In this document: positions 33,005-44,426 of the stretch, piece by piece
Layout: each line of letters opens with the position of its first letter
Numbering within the stretch: position 1 is the first letter of the stretch
Source: Oscheius dolichura
Lineage: Eukaryota; Nematoda; Chromadorea; Rhabditida; Rhabditidae
Assembly (NCBI GenBank): GCA_932521035.1
Contig: OW051494.1
Span: 1,164,001 to 1,228,000 of the forward strand
Length of the DNA: 64,000 bases
Direction: 5' to 3'
Position numbers and translations under genes: made by a program
Notes under the pieces: generated by a model
What the model saw: the letters and a program-made list of their open reading frames with translations, nothing else
What the model was told of the DNA's origin: nothing
Database searches by the model: none

Positions 33005-33647
33005 ATGTGCTCCCTTCCCCGCCTCACATTGATTCTTTTCGGCCTTGTGAACCTCTATGAACAAGTGACCTATTACCCTATCTTAAAAAAACCAATGGTA
33101 TCGAACCTTCGCCGCTTTTGATAAGCCTGTACTGACGTTTCCAGATGTTTTAAAAGCTGTTTTCAGTGAAGAGAGTTCAGCTCCTTATATATATATATAT
33201 ATATTCAGATCTTCGAACAAGTGGGGAAGGGCGAATTTTTTTATGCATATTATGAGCAATACACGAATGGAACAGCACTATTTTGGTTGCAAATTAGGGT
33301 TAGTCCATTTCAACCGTTGAAAGTTGGAAAATGTACGTGCAGATTATATTACAGGGTGATGAGAACATGGATTCGTTTTATGAAGAGTGCCATCTATCAG
33401 AGACCATCACATCGGATAAGATGCTCTACATTGGGCTTTACTTGAACGGCACACATGTTCAGGTCGGAATAGGCCTTTATTAAAATCAAATTTGCAGGTG
33501 TCATCAATGGGAAGTGCAGTTGATAAATGCATTATTACAACAGAGCTCGATTATGAGGAGTTTGCATTACGGTACTGTTGTGTTCAGCTCTATTGTTCTA
33601 ATGGTGCAACAGTCACCCAAAGAGAGGATCTATGCGTCTTACCATAG
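33005..33647 (+). CDS. Small secreted protein, four exons, copy 2 (intact)
   Basis: Unassigned family. Exons 33005-33097, 33209-33298, 33355-33462 and 33498-33647 are all multiples of three with phase-0 introns of 35-111 nt, giving 146 residues. Exon 1 encodes a signal peptide (MCSLPRLTLILFGLVNLYEQ). The mature part includes GKGEFFYAYYEQYTNGTALF, then MLYIGLYLNGTHVQ, then CIITTELDYEEFALRYCCVQ and DLCVLP. Alternating hydrophobic residues and several cysteines suggest an all-beta, disulfide-bonded secreted domain. A distant likeness to galectin-type strands is possible but unproven. Related copies lie at 29636 and 34271, so this is a local tandem family beside a C-type lectin gene. An in-frame ATG at 32969 could extend the N-terminus. 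Confidence 0.6.
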
Positions 33648-33671
33648 TAATCCTACCCTAATAATGAGCAG

Positions 33672-33712
33672 ATGTCTGCGTGTCTGTCTGTCTGTCTGTA
33701 TGTCTGTACGGA
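33672..33712. repeat. GTCT microsatellite
   Basis: TGTCTGTCTGTCTGTATGTCTGT-type tetranucleotide tract just downstream of the intact secreted-protein gene. Its open frames are repeat artefacts. Confidence 0.7.
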
Positions 33713-34270
33713 TTTACCGGCCGAAAGTGAGAGAAGCAGATATTTCGACCGTCAGGTTTTATCCGACTGTCAAAGCTTACTCGACAAGAAAATTACTAGA
33801 ACAGCGTTTGGGGAAGGGGGAGCCGGCGCTGTCGACTGTTTTTCGACCGAGTTGTTCACCCCAGAGCCGTCGAAGACGGCCGGAGGTATACTTGTTACAA
33901 GATACTTTGTATCAATAAATTTGTTTTGTTATTTATGATACTGGTTTTGCTCGACTAATTTTCATTGAAACTCTGAAGTTATCTACCAAAGTAACTCCAA
34001 TTCTTGGGTACTGTAACGTAGCTTATGCAACGTTCAGGGGAAGAGATATCGAAGAAACTGAATATTTTCCCAGATTCTTTGTTTTCATGACAAGACTCTC
34101 TGCATAAATTCACAACGAGACATGATTCCAGAGTTTTCTAGTCTATTCTTTTGTTCTACAGCTTTTTCCCGTCTGATAAATGCATGTCTGCTCTCCGAAA
34201 CGTCATCCAGGTAACCGAGACAAAAAGTAGCCGGGTAACTGAAATTAAACTCACTAGACTAGCTGTTCCA

Positions 34271-34720
34271 GTTGTTCGATGTCCTCTCTTCCCAGACTCT
34301 CGGTGCTTGTTTCCTCTCTCGTAAATGTCTGTATCTTCCTTGAACAGACTGCGCCCGTCCTGCAAATGGTATCTGGTCACCGGCTATTTCGGTAACAATA
34401 AGTAGGCCCTTCCTAACTTTTGATACAAAATAATTTGGTGGCATTTACCAATTTATTCGCGTGGATAGCGTAAATACAGATGATAACACGATATATTTGA
34501 GATTCCGCAGGAACAGTACACACTTCCAAGTAAGTTTTCTATTTAAATTTTTATTAAAAAAGTCAATATATAGTTTTCATCAATGAATAATGATACAATG
34601 GTTACCTATGGATTTAATAACGGAGACTTTGAGACATATTATTATTCTGTGGAGCTCACCTTTTCTGGAAGTATAACATCTGTTGAAGAGGGAACCCCGT
34701 GTATGATGTCACCCGCATAA
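34271..34720 (+). pseudogene. Small secreted-protein family, copy 3 (incomplete)
   Basis: A signal-peptide exon starts near 34279 (MSSLPRLSVLVSSLVNVCIF) and reaches the same donor context as copy 2 (CAAATG|GTATCT). A segment ending at about 34531 reads NTIYLRFRRNSTHFQ before GTAAGT, equivalent to the end of exon 3. The last exon, from about 34572 to the stop at 34718-34720, reads YYYSVELTFSGSITSVEEGT, then PCMMSPA. The equivalent of exon 2 (EFFYAYYEQYTNG) is not found in the 60 bp available, so this copy is either shortened or broken. It keeps several clean splice sites, so it could still be expressed in a reduced form. Confidence 0.45.
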
Positions 34721-35112
34721 TATTGACCACTTTCATTCCATAAAAATCACCAATTTTTTATTTCTCCGAGAATTTTTAACGAAATTTTTCATTTTATAGG
34801 CTCGTCTGCACGAAAATGTATTATATTCTGCTTTAGCGGGCATTTGAAATTTGAATTTATCTTATCTCTATTTCCTAACCATTTTTTCGGGTCTTTTTTA
34901 GAGGAATAAAAATGTAAACAAGCTTTATATTCCCCCTATCATCTTTAATTACCTATACTTTCAAAAAATCGCCTTGTTCTTCGAATAAAAGCGATTTCCA
35001 GGTCAAATAGCTTCGCTTTCCTCTTAAAATCCAAGAATAATCGATCCATTGGAGTAATTCTAGCTTTCCTCAGTATCATCTTGTTCTCTATTCGGAGACT
35101 AGTCAGTTCAGG

Positions 35113-38100
35113 ATGTCCATCGCCGCTCGACGAAAGGTTCTCATTTCCAGTGACGAAGAGAGCGATGCAGAAGGGAACCAGACATACGTAAGCGGTATTT
35201 CCTTTTCCCTTTTGTAATTCCAGAATTTTGATTCCATGCCGCAAAATTTATGTCCAGTGCGCAGAATCAGGTTTCGGGGAAAAGCGCGTCTCTATTCTGG
35301 AACCAGGAAGAGAAATGAAATTTTAAAGGGGCTGTTAGGAGCCCATATATGGGCAAACACCCACTTTCGGGATTAGACGGGAGTGTCGGGTGTTTGTGTC
35401 CGTATCTCGGCTATTTCTTGGCCAATTTCAAAAACTCAAATGCCAACTTGGAGAGCACATCAAGACGCATCTAATGCATGCAATCACATTTCAAGCATGA
35501 CGAGAAAAAAAACTGTAGCCCTCAAACTTTGACTGGGGGTGTGTTACGCAACAGTCGGTTCCTCTCCTCCATAGTATCCCTCACAAATTCCTTCCAAATT
35601 TTGAGTACATATTCCATTTTTGCAAATTTCAGTTAGACGATGTAGAAGAGCCATCCGTCGTTCCGCCAAGTGACGAAAGTGGAGAAGAAGAAGTTGAGGA
35701 AGACTCCATGGCCTCCAAATCTTCTGGCCAATTGGACCAAACAGGAGAGGAAATCATCTCCGGGTCGGAATCTTTCCTCTCAGCCAAGGTAAGCCCCTCT
35801 TTTCTCCCTCTTTTTATTATTGGGTTTCAGTCGTTCCAGGACACTTCAACTCACAGTTCAATTGTCTCTTCCACGCCGAGGATAAAAATCAAAAACAGGA
35901 CTTCTACCTACGATTTGGAGAAGTCCATGGCCCAATTTTCCATCTCCAGAAAAAATCCAAACGGCGATGGCGATCGGAGTCGAAGTTTTAGAACTGACAA
36001 CGGTAAATTCCGCCATTTTCAAAGTTTAGATTCTTTTTTCCAGAAAATATCGATTTTGAATCGCCAATTTCAAGGAAACTGGCAGAGAAGGATGACCCGC
36101 TCTCGAAGCAGAAGCTCCGGGAGCGAGTGTTGAAGAAAAATGCCCTAAAGGACCGGAATTCTGGAACTCCCACATGGAAGACTGCTGAACCCCTACTGGA
36201 GACGACCTTGAGCCCAGTTGTGTCCACTAGAAGGAGCTTGGAGCGGTCTTCTCACATGAGTGTGGATGCAGACGAGTCCATTTTATCGAAAAATGGCGTG
36301 GAAGACTCCGACATAGTGGACGAATCCTTCCAAGAGGCAGCTGTCTTCATTGCGGTAAGGTTTAATCCAAATTTTTGGCCCGGTCCTGGATTTGCCCGAT
36401 CCCCTGCACCCGTAAAGTCTCGGTAGGAGGATCATCTTTATTCAAAACTGTTACAAAATTGTGACGCCTTTATACCATTGCCTTGCCGAGACATTACGGG
36501 TGCAGGGAATCGGAATATCGAGGATTGAATCGAATTTTACTCCTAAAAACCTAAAAATACGGATAAAATGAGAAGTTTTCAGGATGGACGAAATTCCAGC
36601 CCCGAAGAAGAGGACCCGGTCGTTTATATCAGCTATAATAGTCCTGAATTTGTGGAGGATTCCATTCAAATCATTGATGATTCCAATGTTGGAGAGAAGG
36701 ACAAGGACTCTAGCGAATCTAGCGGTATTATTGAGGCAAGTTTCCCTTTAAATTAGTTCAAAACCCTTAGAAATGGTCTTATTACCGTAGAAGCCGAAAA
36801 AAAACTGTTTTAGACGTTTTCAATCGTTTTAAGACCCAAATTCGCTAGAAAATATGAATATACTGTACTCGTTCCAGATTTCCCATGAAGCAGCCGAAAA
36901 GGAGGATGAAATCGGGGTGGATGAACAAGAACCCGAGGGAGATACCTGCCTATCTGATGATGGGTCCCGTGACGAAGATAACGACGATGACGATGTGGTA
37001 GACGATTCAATGAAAGATTTTATCGCTGATGATGATGACGAAGAAGGTAGTGGAGCCGAAGAACACCACACAGATGGAGAAGTGAACGCCTCGTCCTCTG
37101 TTTTGGATACAACGCCTCCGCGGAGGAATCCAGCCCCAATGTAAGCTTTCCACCCATTTTTCAGCTGCAAACCCGAATTTTTATTCATTTTTACGTCTTT
37201 TTCAGGGATGTTAACTCCATTAGAAGGAAAGTGTTCATCTCCAGTGATGAGGAAGAAGAAAGCGAGGCGGAAGCGGACTCTGAAGAGGAAGAAGAGGAGC
37301 AGAACTCCTCTAATCAGAAGGAAAGCGATCCATCCATCGTCTGTTTGAGTAGCGATGATGATGAAGACGATGACATAAAGAAGGACGACAAATATGACCA
37401 AAAAGATCCGGTAGAAGTGCCCAAACACCTTCAAGAATACATGAAAGAGGAGCTCCAGACCCTGGAGGCTAAGAAACGTACCATGGAGGTATTTGCTCTA
37501 TTTAAAAACGTTTATCTCATGTATTTTTCTTTTAGAATCTGGTCCAAAAAAGTCTGAACCTATCAGATGGTGGAGCCAGATTGAGGGAGACATTGAAGAA
37601 TTTAAAGGAAGCAATTGAGTGGAAGAAGAAAGTCGGGGACAGCAAACCGGCGGATAATAGGGAAAAGAAGCCGACTGTTCCGATTATTCCACCAAAAGCC
37701 TTCGACCCATCTGTTTATAGTCGTCTTCTAGCCAGTGAGTTAGGAAATTAGTGTTTTACAGGAAAAAAATGGGGAAAAACTAAGGAAAACCACAGTTAAA
37801 CAGCTAAAAATAGGAAGATCCCGGTTCTGGACATTCCAGAAGCCAAAAATTTCCTAATTTTGAAATTCCTGACAGAGATAGATAGCTAACAGTCATCTGC
37901 TTGACCATGAGTTCAAAAATTGGCATTTTACCAAGAAAATTAGGGCAAACCACAGTTAGACAGTGGAAAATGTGCAGATCTGGGTATTGGACATTCGAAG
38001 AGCAAAAATTCATTATTTTTAAATTTCTGAGCACGTTTAGTTCTCTAAAAATTGTATGTTTGCCCATAAGCTGAAAATTTGATATTTTTATTTTAAAAAA

Positions 38101-38741
38101 TTTGGAAAAAACCCCAGTTAGACAGCCAAAAATGGCCAAATCTCGGCCTGGCCTGCTTATGGGGCTGTAGCCACAGTTAGAAAGCTAGACAACCGCGTTT
38201 CACAACAAATTCTTTCTTTTCCCCTCAAAAATCACCTATTTCAGATGATAAAAAGCGTCTATTCGGTGGTAAAATGACCGAGGGACGTTTCCAAGCCATC
38301 AACCTCTCGACAGAGAAATGTATCAAAGGAATGCACGAGTAAGCGTCATCCCATCCTTTTTTTCAACTTTCCCCAAATTTCCAGAGCAATTGCCACCATG
38401 CCTGATGAGAATCAGACTTTGGAAACTCCCAATGGGCTCCGCCTCGAGCTGATGCATCATCAAAAACAAGGATTGGCTTGGATGGTCTGGAGAGAGACTC
38501 AAAATGCCCCGGGAGGAATATTGGCCGATGATATGGGACTGGGAAAGACTCTGTCGACCATTTCGCTGGTATTGTATCAGAAGAACGAAAGACTGAAGAG
38601 GAAACACGAAGGAGAGGATGAAATTGACAAGAAGAAGGAGGAAATCGCTGCGAAAATGGGGTAAGCTTCGGGCCATACGGCAAAAAGATCCATAACCCAT
38701 AGTCGGAAACACTGATCGCGTGCTTCCGTGGCGCAATAGGC

Positions 38742-38777
<36 letters not shown>

Positions 38778-41544
38778 GAGCCCACCCGGGAGCGAAATTC
38801 TTTTGCTCCTATTCCTCTTCCCTCTTCAATTCAAAAATCAATTTTTTCAGATTAACACCATCAAATACAACCCTCGTAGTTGCTCCAGCCTCCGTTATCT
38901 ACCAATGGGAAGCAGAGATTGAGAAGCGGGTCAAATCTGACCGCCTCTCTGTTCATGTCTACCACGGCCCCAAGAATAAGAGAATTGCCAACCCGAAGAG
39001 GTCCGTTTTATAGATTTTTATTTGTATCTATATGTATTTTAGGCTAGCACGGTATGATATCGTAATCACGACGTATAACTTGGTAGGAACGGAGCTAATG
39101 GAAAAGATTATCACCAAGAATAACGTAAGTCTTGGTTTATTACCCTAGTAGTGCCAATGGCGGGAAAAAGGGTTCATAATTTTTGAATAAGCCCATTTTA
39201 AAATCCGCTTTTGGTAGAGAAATGTAGCCCTTGATGTGCTCTACAAGATGACATACAAGGTTAACGTATGGAAAGTGTGATTTAGCAATTATATGGCTTT
39301 AAACGCGCCAACTGATAAAGTTGAAAAATCCATTTTCAGGAAGACGATCTCTCATCTGATTCCTACGACGAGGAAGATAAAAAGAGCAAGAAAGCTGCTC
39401 GTCGAGTTCTCAACACCGACTCTGTCCTGGCTAAAGTCGCATTCGAGAGAATTATCCTGGACGAGGCTCACCAGATCAAAAATAAGAAGACCAGCGCCTC
39501 GAAGGCTGCCTGCTCTTTGGCTGGAAGGAATCGCTGGTGCCTCTCGGGAACACCAATCCATAACAACTTGTGGGATTTGTACAGCCTGATTCGATTTTTG
39601 AGAGTCGCTCCCTTTGAGGATGAGACTCATTGGAAGGAGTACATCATGACCAGTTCACGTGAGTTCTATTTTTTCTATTTTTTTGGAAGAATAGGGAAAT
39701 TTTAGAGAAGAGTGCGGATCGGCTGAATATTTTGACGAAGTCGCTGCTTTTGAGAAGGACAAAGGCACAAACCTGCGCCGTTACTCAGCGACCAATTGTA
39801 AGTTGTCAGGGGCAGGCGTTTCGGTACCTTTTCAACCATTTTGAGCCCAAATATTCCCACTTTTCCCTTCCTTTCCAGGTAGATCTCGAGCCAAAAGTCG
39901 TCGAGCAGCATGATATCATCCTCGAGGGAATAGAAGGCGACATCTACGACATGATGTTCCGCGCCACCCAGCAACACGTCAAGGCCCTCATGGACCAGGA
40001 GGACAACGAAAAATATGAGAATCTCTACGGCAGAAGGAGAAAGAACAAGGCCGATACGAGCATGAAGAATCCCTTCAACTGTAGGATATTTTATACTATA
40101 GTCTAAAAAATGGAGATTTTCAGTCGGTGGTCAGAAGACTATTGGAGATGATCCGAAGTCCAAATTCAGCGCCTTGACCTGTATGTTGGTTATGTTGCTG
40201 CGATTGAGACAGGCCTGTGTTCATCTTCACTTGACACAGAAGGTAAAAAATGCACTATTTTCTGACAGGAGCCTGAAATTCCTGGGTCTCCGAGCGATTG
40301 CGCGCTCGCTGCCCAGAATCGCTCCGGGACCTTTTCTAAAATAATCCACAAACATTTTTTAATATAGAATTTTCTTAAGAACATCCTAAACTACAGTATT
40401 CCTACAAAAAATCGGAAATTTATCTCTTATTTCAGGCAGTAGACATGGAAGCTTTCGAGCACCTTGGAGGAGACGGCCCAATCAGTATTGACGATATTTT
40501 GGAGAAGACCATGGCTGAGATGAGCCTCGGAGAGAAGGATGCCGACTCCACCGGTACATTGGCTCGCTCCATCACGGCGGAAGAAGTCTTCGAGCCGACT
40601 TACCTCTCGAGTAAGGTGAAAAAAGTCATGGAGATTGTCAACAAGGTCCTGGAGCTGGGAGATAAGATGTGAGTTTTAAAAATGGCGGGAAAAGTACAAT
40701 AATCCTCCGTTTTTTAGTGTAATAGTCTCCCAGTGGACTTCCCTCTTGAATCTGGTAGAAATCCACCTCAAAGAGAAGATGACCCGGTACACCACCATCT
40801 CCGGTGCAATTGCCCCTTCAGACAGGTAAGCAAGCTTCCTTTTCCTTCTGTTTTAACCACTTTTCCACTCGGGACCCTTAATTTTATGATATTTCCAGGC
40901 AGGAGAGAGTAGACAGTTTCAATAAGGAAGGCGGCGGGGCGAAGGTCCTCCTCCTGTCTTTGACAGCCGGTGGGGTCGGGCTGAATCTCGTCGGAGGGAA
41001 TCATCTCATCATGGTGGACTTACATTGGAATCCGGCGCTGGAAGCACAAGCCTGTGACCGAATTTATCGAATGGGACAGAAGAAGAAGGTCTACATTCAT
41101 AGGTAGGCTATAAAATAAGCTGTTCGGGCCGGGACCCCAGATTTTTGGATATTTTCAGGGTCTTTGGCCTTTTAATGGCTCTGGCTGAGTATTATACGCC
41201 ATAATTTAGCAGCGTACCCATTAAATACTCAGCCAGGTTCCTATTTAATGCTACAGTATCCAGTTTACCCCGATCTGTTTCAGATTAATCGCCCAGGGAA
41301 CAATAGAACAGCGTGTGGTCAATCTCCAGGAGCAGAAACTCAAACTGGCTAATGATGTCCTCGACGGGTTAGTTTTCCCTTCAAGAACCAGAATTTTATT
41401 AATTATCTTAATTTTAGAGCTGCTTCCAAGAAGATGAACAAGCTAACCATGCAAGATTTGAAATACCTCTTCAACCTAGATGATGAGGAAAAACAATCGA
41501 AGAAGGGAACAAAAACGGGATTGAATCAAACTCACAGCCGGTAA
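35113..41544 (+). CDS. TTF2/lodestar-like SNF2 ATPase (transcription termination factor 2)
   Basis: dsDNA-dependent ATPase of the SNF2 superfamily; TTF2 releases RNA polymerase I and II transcripts, notably at mitosis. About 21 exons, many checked for phase (35113-35187, 35633-35788, 35831-36002, 36044-36354, 36583-36735, 36878-37140, 37206-37488, 37536-37734, 38245-38338, 38385-38660, 38851-39000, then to the stop at 41542-41544). The N-terminal third is acidic and disordered, with two [15 protein letters not shown] motifs. Helicase motifs in order: [10 protein letters not shown] (I), [12 protein letters not shown] (Ia), DEAHQIKN (II), [11 protein letters not shown] (III), [12 protein letters not shown] (IV), [13 protein letters not shown] (V), and [18 protein letters not shown] (VI). 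[20 protein letters not shown] is typical of TTF2. One intron is GC-AG (GAG|GCAAGT at 36736), and one carries a tRNA-Asn. GTTCAG ends one base before the ATG, a possible trans-splice site. AATAAA at about 41611. Confidence 0.9.
35366..35560. repeat. Family D dispersed repeat, copy 1
   Basis: Matches about 55490-55690 at moderate identity: the GTGTCGG-TGTTTG stretch, then TATCTCGGCTATTTCTTGG, CAATTTCAAAAA, TGGAGAGCAC-TCAAGACG and CTGTAGCCC-CAAACTTTGA. It lies in a TTF2-like gene intron. No open frame is shared. Confidence 0.6.
36381..36527. mobile_element. Family A palindromic MITE, copy 7
   Basis: CGGTCCTGGATTTGCCCGATCC at the left and GGAATCGGAATATCGAGGATTG at the right, with the shared CACCCGTAAAGTCTCGG arm and CTTTATTCAAAACTGTTAC interior. 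It lies in a TTF2-like gene intron. Confidence 0.85.
37784..38200. repeat. Tandem repeat of about 165 bp in a TTF2 intron
   Basis: Three diverged units begin with CACAGTTAAACAGCTAAAAA (about 37791), CACAGTTAGACAGTGGAAAA (about 37951) and CCAGTTAGACAGCCAAAAAT (about 38113). Each continues with an AGATC/AAATCTGG-type phrase and GGACATTC. A fourth, partial start (CACAGTTAGAAAGCTAGACA) lies near 38172. It makes this the largest intron of the gene's 5' half. Confidence 0.6.
38722..38794 (+). tRNA. tRNA-Asn (GTT), copy 2, within a TTF2 intron
   Basis: 73 nt, acceptor GCTTCCG/CGGGAGC, anticodon GTT, T-arm GGTGGTTCGAGCCCACC. By eye it is identical to the other two copies. It lies in the sense orientation in the intron between the exons ending at 38660 and starting at 38851. 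Confidence 0.93.
40283..40331. repeat. Family C short hairpin element, copy 2
   Basis: GGGTCTCCGAGCGATTGCGC and GAATCGCTCCGGGACC form a short hairpin in a TTF2 intron. It is more diverged than the copies at 16208 and 59437. Confidence 0.45.
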
Positions 41545-41903
41545 TAATGATAAGTGATCCTGTGTGCTGCTCAAATGATATACTGTGATATATTGAATTC
41601 AAGTGATCTAAATAAAGTATCTACTACTACTATAGCAGTATTTCACTGAAGTTTTATATCCCCTCTGGAAAACTGCACCAGTCAATAGAGCTGAAAGCTG
41701 CCGACTTCTGATGGTTGTAACACATTTTCAGTATATGACATAGAGTAGTCAGGCTAGGGGTGGTTTTAAGGATAAAACTTGTATCATAAAAGCAGCCTTC
41801 CATTCTGGTAATAGATATCAAAAGCCACAATAAAAGAATAATTATGTATCCCGGCGTAGCACTTCATAGTTGTTGAAGAAGGCGTTTAGTTCTGGACTGG
41901 AGA

Positions 41904-42303
41904 TTACTGACCCAGTGCTCTTCCGTATTCTTTGATGTCGTTTGATGTCAAAACGACCAAAATCAGGATATTCTTTGTTCTTGTTGAATTACTTAAGAGT
42001 TCTGATGAGTTCAAATGAACTGATTCTATAGGTAACGTCTCCGACCGCCATCCTGCTTCGTTTATTGCGGTGTCCTCGTTATAACTTATGGTTGTTGAGC
42101 TGACATTCAAATCTATCGGTACCCCAAGAATTGTTGTCTCCCTTACCTCTTCCATTTTGTCGGGAGTCTAAAGAAATCGGTGGAAATAGTGAAAATGGAA
42201 AGAAGACCGTTACCTTGTAGATTACCCACACTTTCATAAAAACTATCCATACAGTTGTGGAGAGAAGCACACTGACGCATAAAATTATGTGCTTCCTCTT
42301 CAT
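41904..42303 (-). CDS. Truncated DUF273 glycosyltransferase paralogue (N-terminal part only)
   Basis: Two exons. The first (42303 to about 42213) reads MKRKHIILCVSVLLSTTVWI as a type II membrane anchor, then a GTAACG donor. The second, after a CTTTAG acceptor near 42169, encodes a Ser/Thr/Asn-rich stem and ends KNILILVVLTSNDIKEYGRA-LGQ and a stop. The last part is homologous to LQIGIVIAVDSNNTEEYTRA in the neighbouring full gene, where it is the first beta strand of the catalytic domain. In that gene a splice donor follows ALG; here the same place reads through GTCAGTAA into a stop, and I find no downstream catalytic exons. So it encodes at most an anchored stem, or is a pseudogene. Confidence 0.55.
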
Positions 42304-42918
42304 TTACAAGAGTATTTCTGAAATGGGTTGGTTATTTTTCTTCCTGGAAGTAGAATAAAGCAGGGGAGGAGAGGCGGGAATTGGAATAAATAGTCGCTCA
42401 AGATATTCACGCATCATTAGGTCCCGATTTTCTGGTCAAAAATTTAAGGAAAAAGGGGCTTTTAGCTAAAAAAGAGGTGAGGAATTGAATTAGCGGAGAG
42501 TAGATCAAGAAGCCATGGATTAACTCTTTACTATAGGGATGACCGTTTGCACTTGCTTTTCTTCTTGATCCTATCTCAACTGATGCGCAGCTTCTGTCTC
42601 TTTCCAGCCAACATTTTTCTGGTTCTGAAGTGCGTTTTTGGACGGATAGAGATTAGGAGACCGAAGAGCAAAAGTTACTTGAGCTGAAGGTAGTGAAGAA
42701 CTCGTGCTGGCCCCCGGGTTCAAGCTGTAAACGGTTCTTTACGTTTTCGGGGGCAGTCGCTGGAAACTGGCATAAAATGAAAGATCAAAGGTTCCCCTGA
42801 AGCCCAGAGATCATCAGATGGTCTCCAAAAGCTCGGCCGATCTCTAAAATTTCCAAAAGGGCCCGGCCATGCTGCTCTTCTTATGAGCTTTGGATCAACA
42901 TTTTCATATTAAAGACAT
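42304..42918. other. Intergenic spacer, nothing identified
   Basis: Between the truncated and full-length DUF273 genes. I see no exon, RNA or repeat. It must hold the promoter of the truncated copy and the 3' flank of the full one. Confidence 0.4.
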
Positions 42919-44426
42919 TTATTTCTTCTTCTTTAAAAAGTTTACAACAAGTGTTAGGAATCTATAATGTTCTTTTTGCAGCTCAACACTGTAGGCCTTT
43001 AAAGCTTCCTCGATATTTCCCGAGGTTGAGATCAGATTCGTGTCATAATTCCAGGTTGTATTTCTGAAATCATTAGTTTTCCAGTATATAAAGCAGATAT
43101 TTTACCCGGGAATACATTTTTCCAGTTGAAATTCTCCTATAAATGGATCTATCCAGGCGGCTCGGTTATTGTGGGTGGGTCTAGAAAGAAGTCAGTCGTT
43201 TGAATGGGAAAAAATTTACTGGAATGGCAGCTTCTTTTTCGTATACCCCACAAGATAACGATGTTTCCAGCCGTGGAACATAAAGTCACGCTCGGGGGTC
43301 CACATAGAATTGGCCAGCCAACTGTCCCGAACCCAACCAGTCGCCTGGCTTTCGTGATAAGTGATGGGAATAGCTAACCTTTCTCAATATCCTTATATGG
43401 GGAAAAGTCTCCAGCGCTCCTAAAACCGCCCGGATACATGCTTCATAAGCAAACAAGTGGTCATAATTCTGGGAATTGTTGTAGACGCGAATACAGGGCT
43501 CGTAGACTTCTGAACGGTCAGGAAACACTTTAGAAGCGACGTATTTCTGAAGCACATGTCTCCTCTTTATAAATTAGCAGGTAAAATACATGGAGAATGC
43601 CGTTTTCCGTCCCGTGAAAAGAATTAGGAAGAAGGGTTTCACAGTCAGCAAATCCCAGAAGGAAATCCCGGGCATAGGGGGTGTTCTTGGCAATGTACGA
43701 GCCGATGGCAATCTCGTCGTTGAAGAAACGGTCATAAAATGTGATATCATAATTCGGATCGATGAACTCTTCTATTTTTCTGAAATTTCCCTTTATATCT
43801 TCCTACAACCACAATAAGCCACCTTTTTGGGTTGAGGACTCCGATATCAGCGTCTAGCATCATCAAGTAGTCAAACTGAGGCAGCAACTGGGCCACCATA
43901 CAGTGCCGTCGGAAATAGACCTTAATAGTCAGTTGAGAATGCAAGAAAGGCTGCTCGACTTACATGACTCTGCTTGCAAATATGACCATAATTCTCTGCG
44001 TTAGCTATGAGTAAAGTGTAGCCATGAATCTGAGCATAGCATTTCATTGACCCTGAAGAGTAATTTCAATCAAAAGTTTCAACAGAACCGTACCCAAGGC
44101 CCTTGTATATTCCTCGGTATTGTTACTGTCAACAGCGATAACAATACCAATTTGTAATTGTGACATTTGATAGGAATTCAACGCCCCAGTTATGGAATTC
44201 AGAACTGAACTCTAGATTAGGGAACATTAGAGGAATATGGGCGACAGAAATGCCTCTGTTGTATTGGTTCCTAACTGTAGATTGTAGAGAAGCAAGAGGC
44301 CACAGGCAGCAAGGAGAGAATATTTGAATATTTTGGCTAGAGACAAGGGAGGACCTGAAGGACTTGTTGAAAATGGATAATTTGATAAAACTTACTCAAC
44401 TGAATGCAAAAATAACAAAATCTCAT
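42919..44426 (-). CDS. DUF273-family nucleotide-diphospho-sugar transferase, type II membrane protein
   Basis: Nematode-expanded GT-A-like glycosyltransferase, expected in the Golgi. The ATG at 44424-44426 opens exon 1 (44426-44396), which splices in phase to KIFKYSLLAACGLLLLYNLQ, a signal anchor. Then come LQIGIVIAVDSNNTEEYTRA (about 44110-44160), SMKCYAQIHGYTLLIANAEN (about 43990-44090), FDYLMMLDADIGVLNPKRW (about 43820-43910; the DAD is the likely metal/nucleotide-sugar motif), IEEFIDPNYDITFYDRFFND with GSYIAKNTPYARDFL (about 43600-43780), then exons with FPDRSEVYEPCIRVYNN and VRDSWLANSMWTPERDFMFH, and a last exon ending EHYRFLTLVVNFLKKKK with stop at 42919. The order and motifs are those of DUF273 proteins. 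One junction, just before the first strand near 44210, is unresolved. Substrate unknown. Confidence 0.8.

Noticed and set aside
33672-33938. Cys/Ser/Val-rich ORF (MSACLSVCLYVCT)
   Set aside because: It is a translation of the GTCT microsatellite.
36829-37434. A 201-codon minus-strand ORF, Ser-rich
   Set aside because: It is the antisense of the acidic GAA/GAT-rich exons of the TTF2-like gene.
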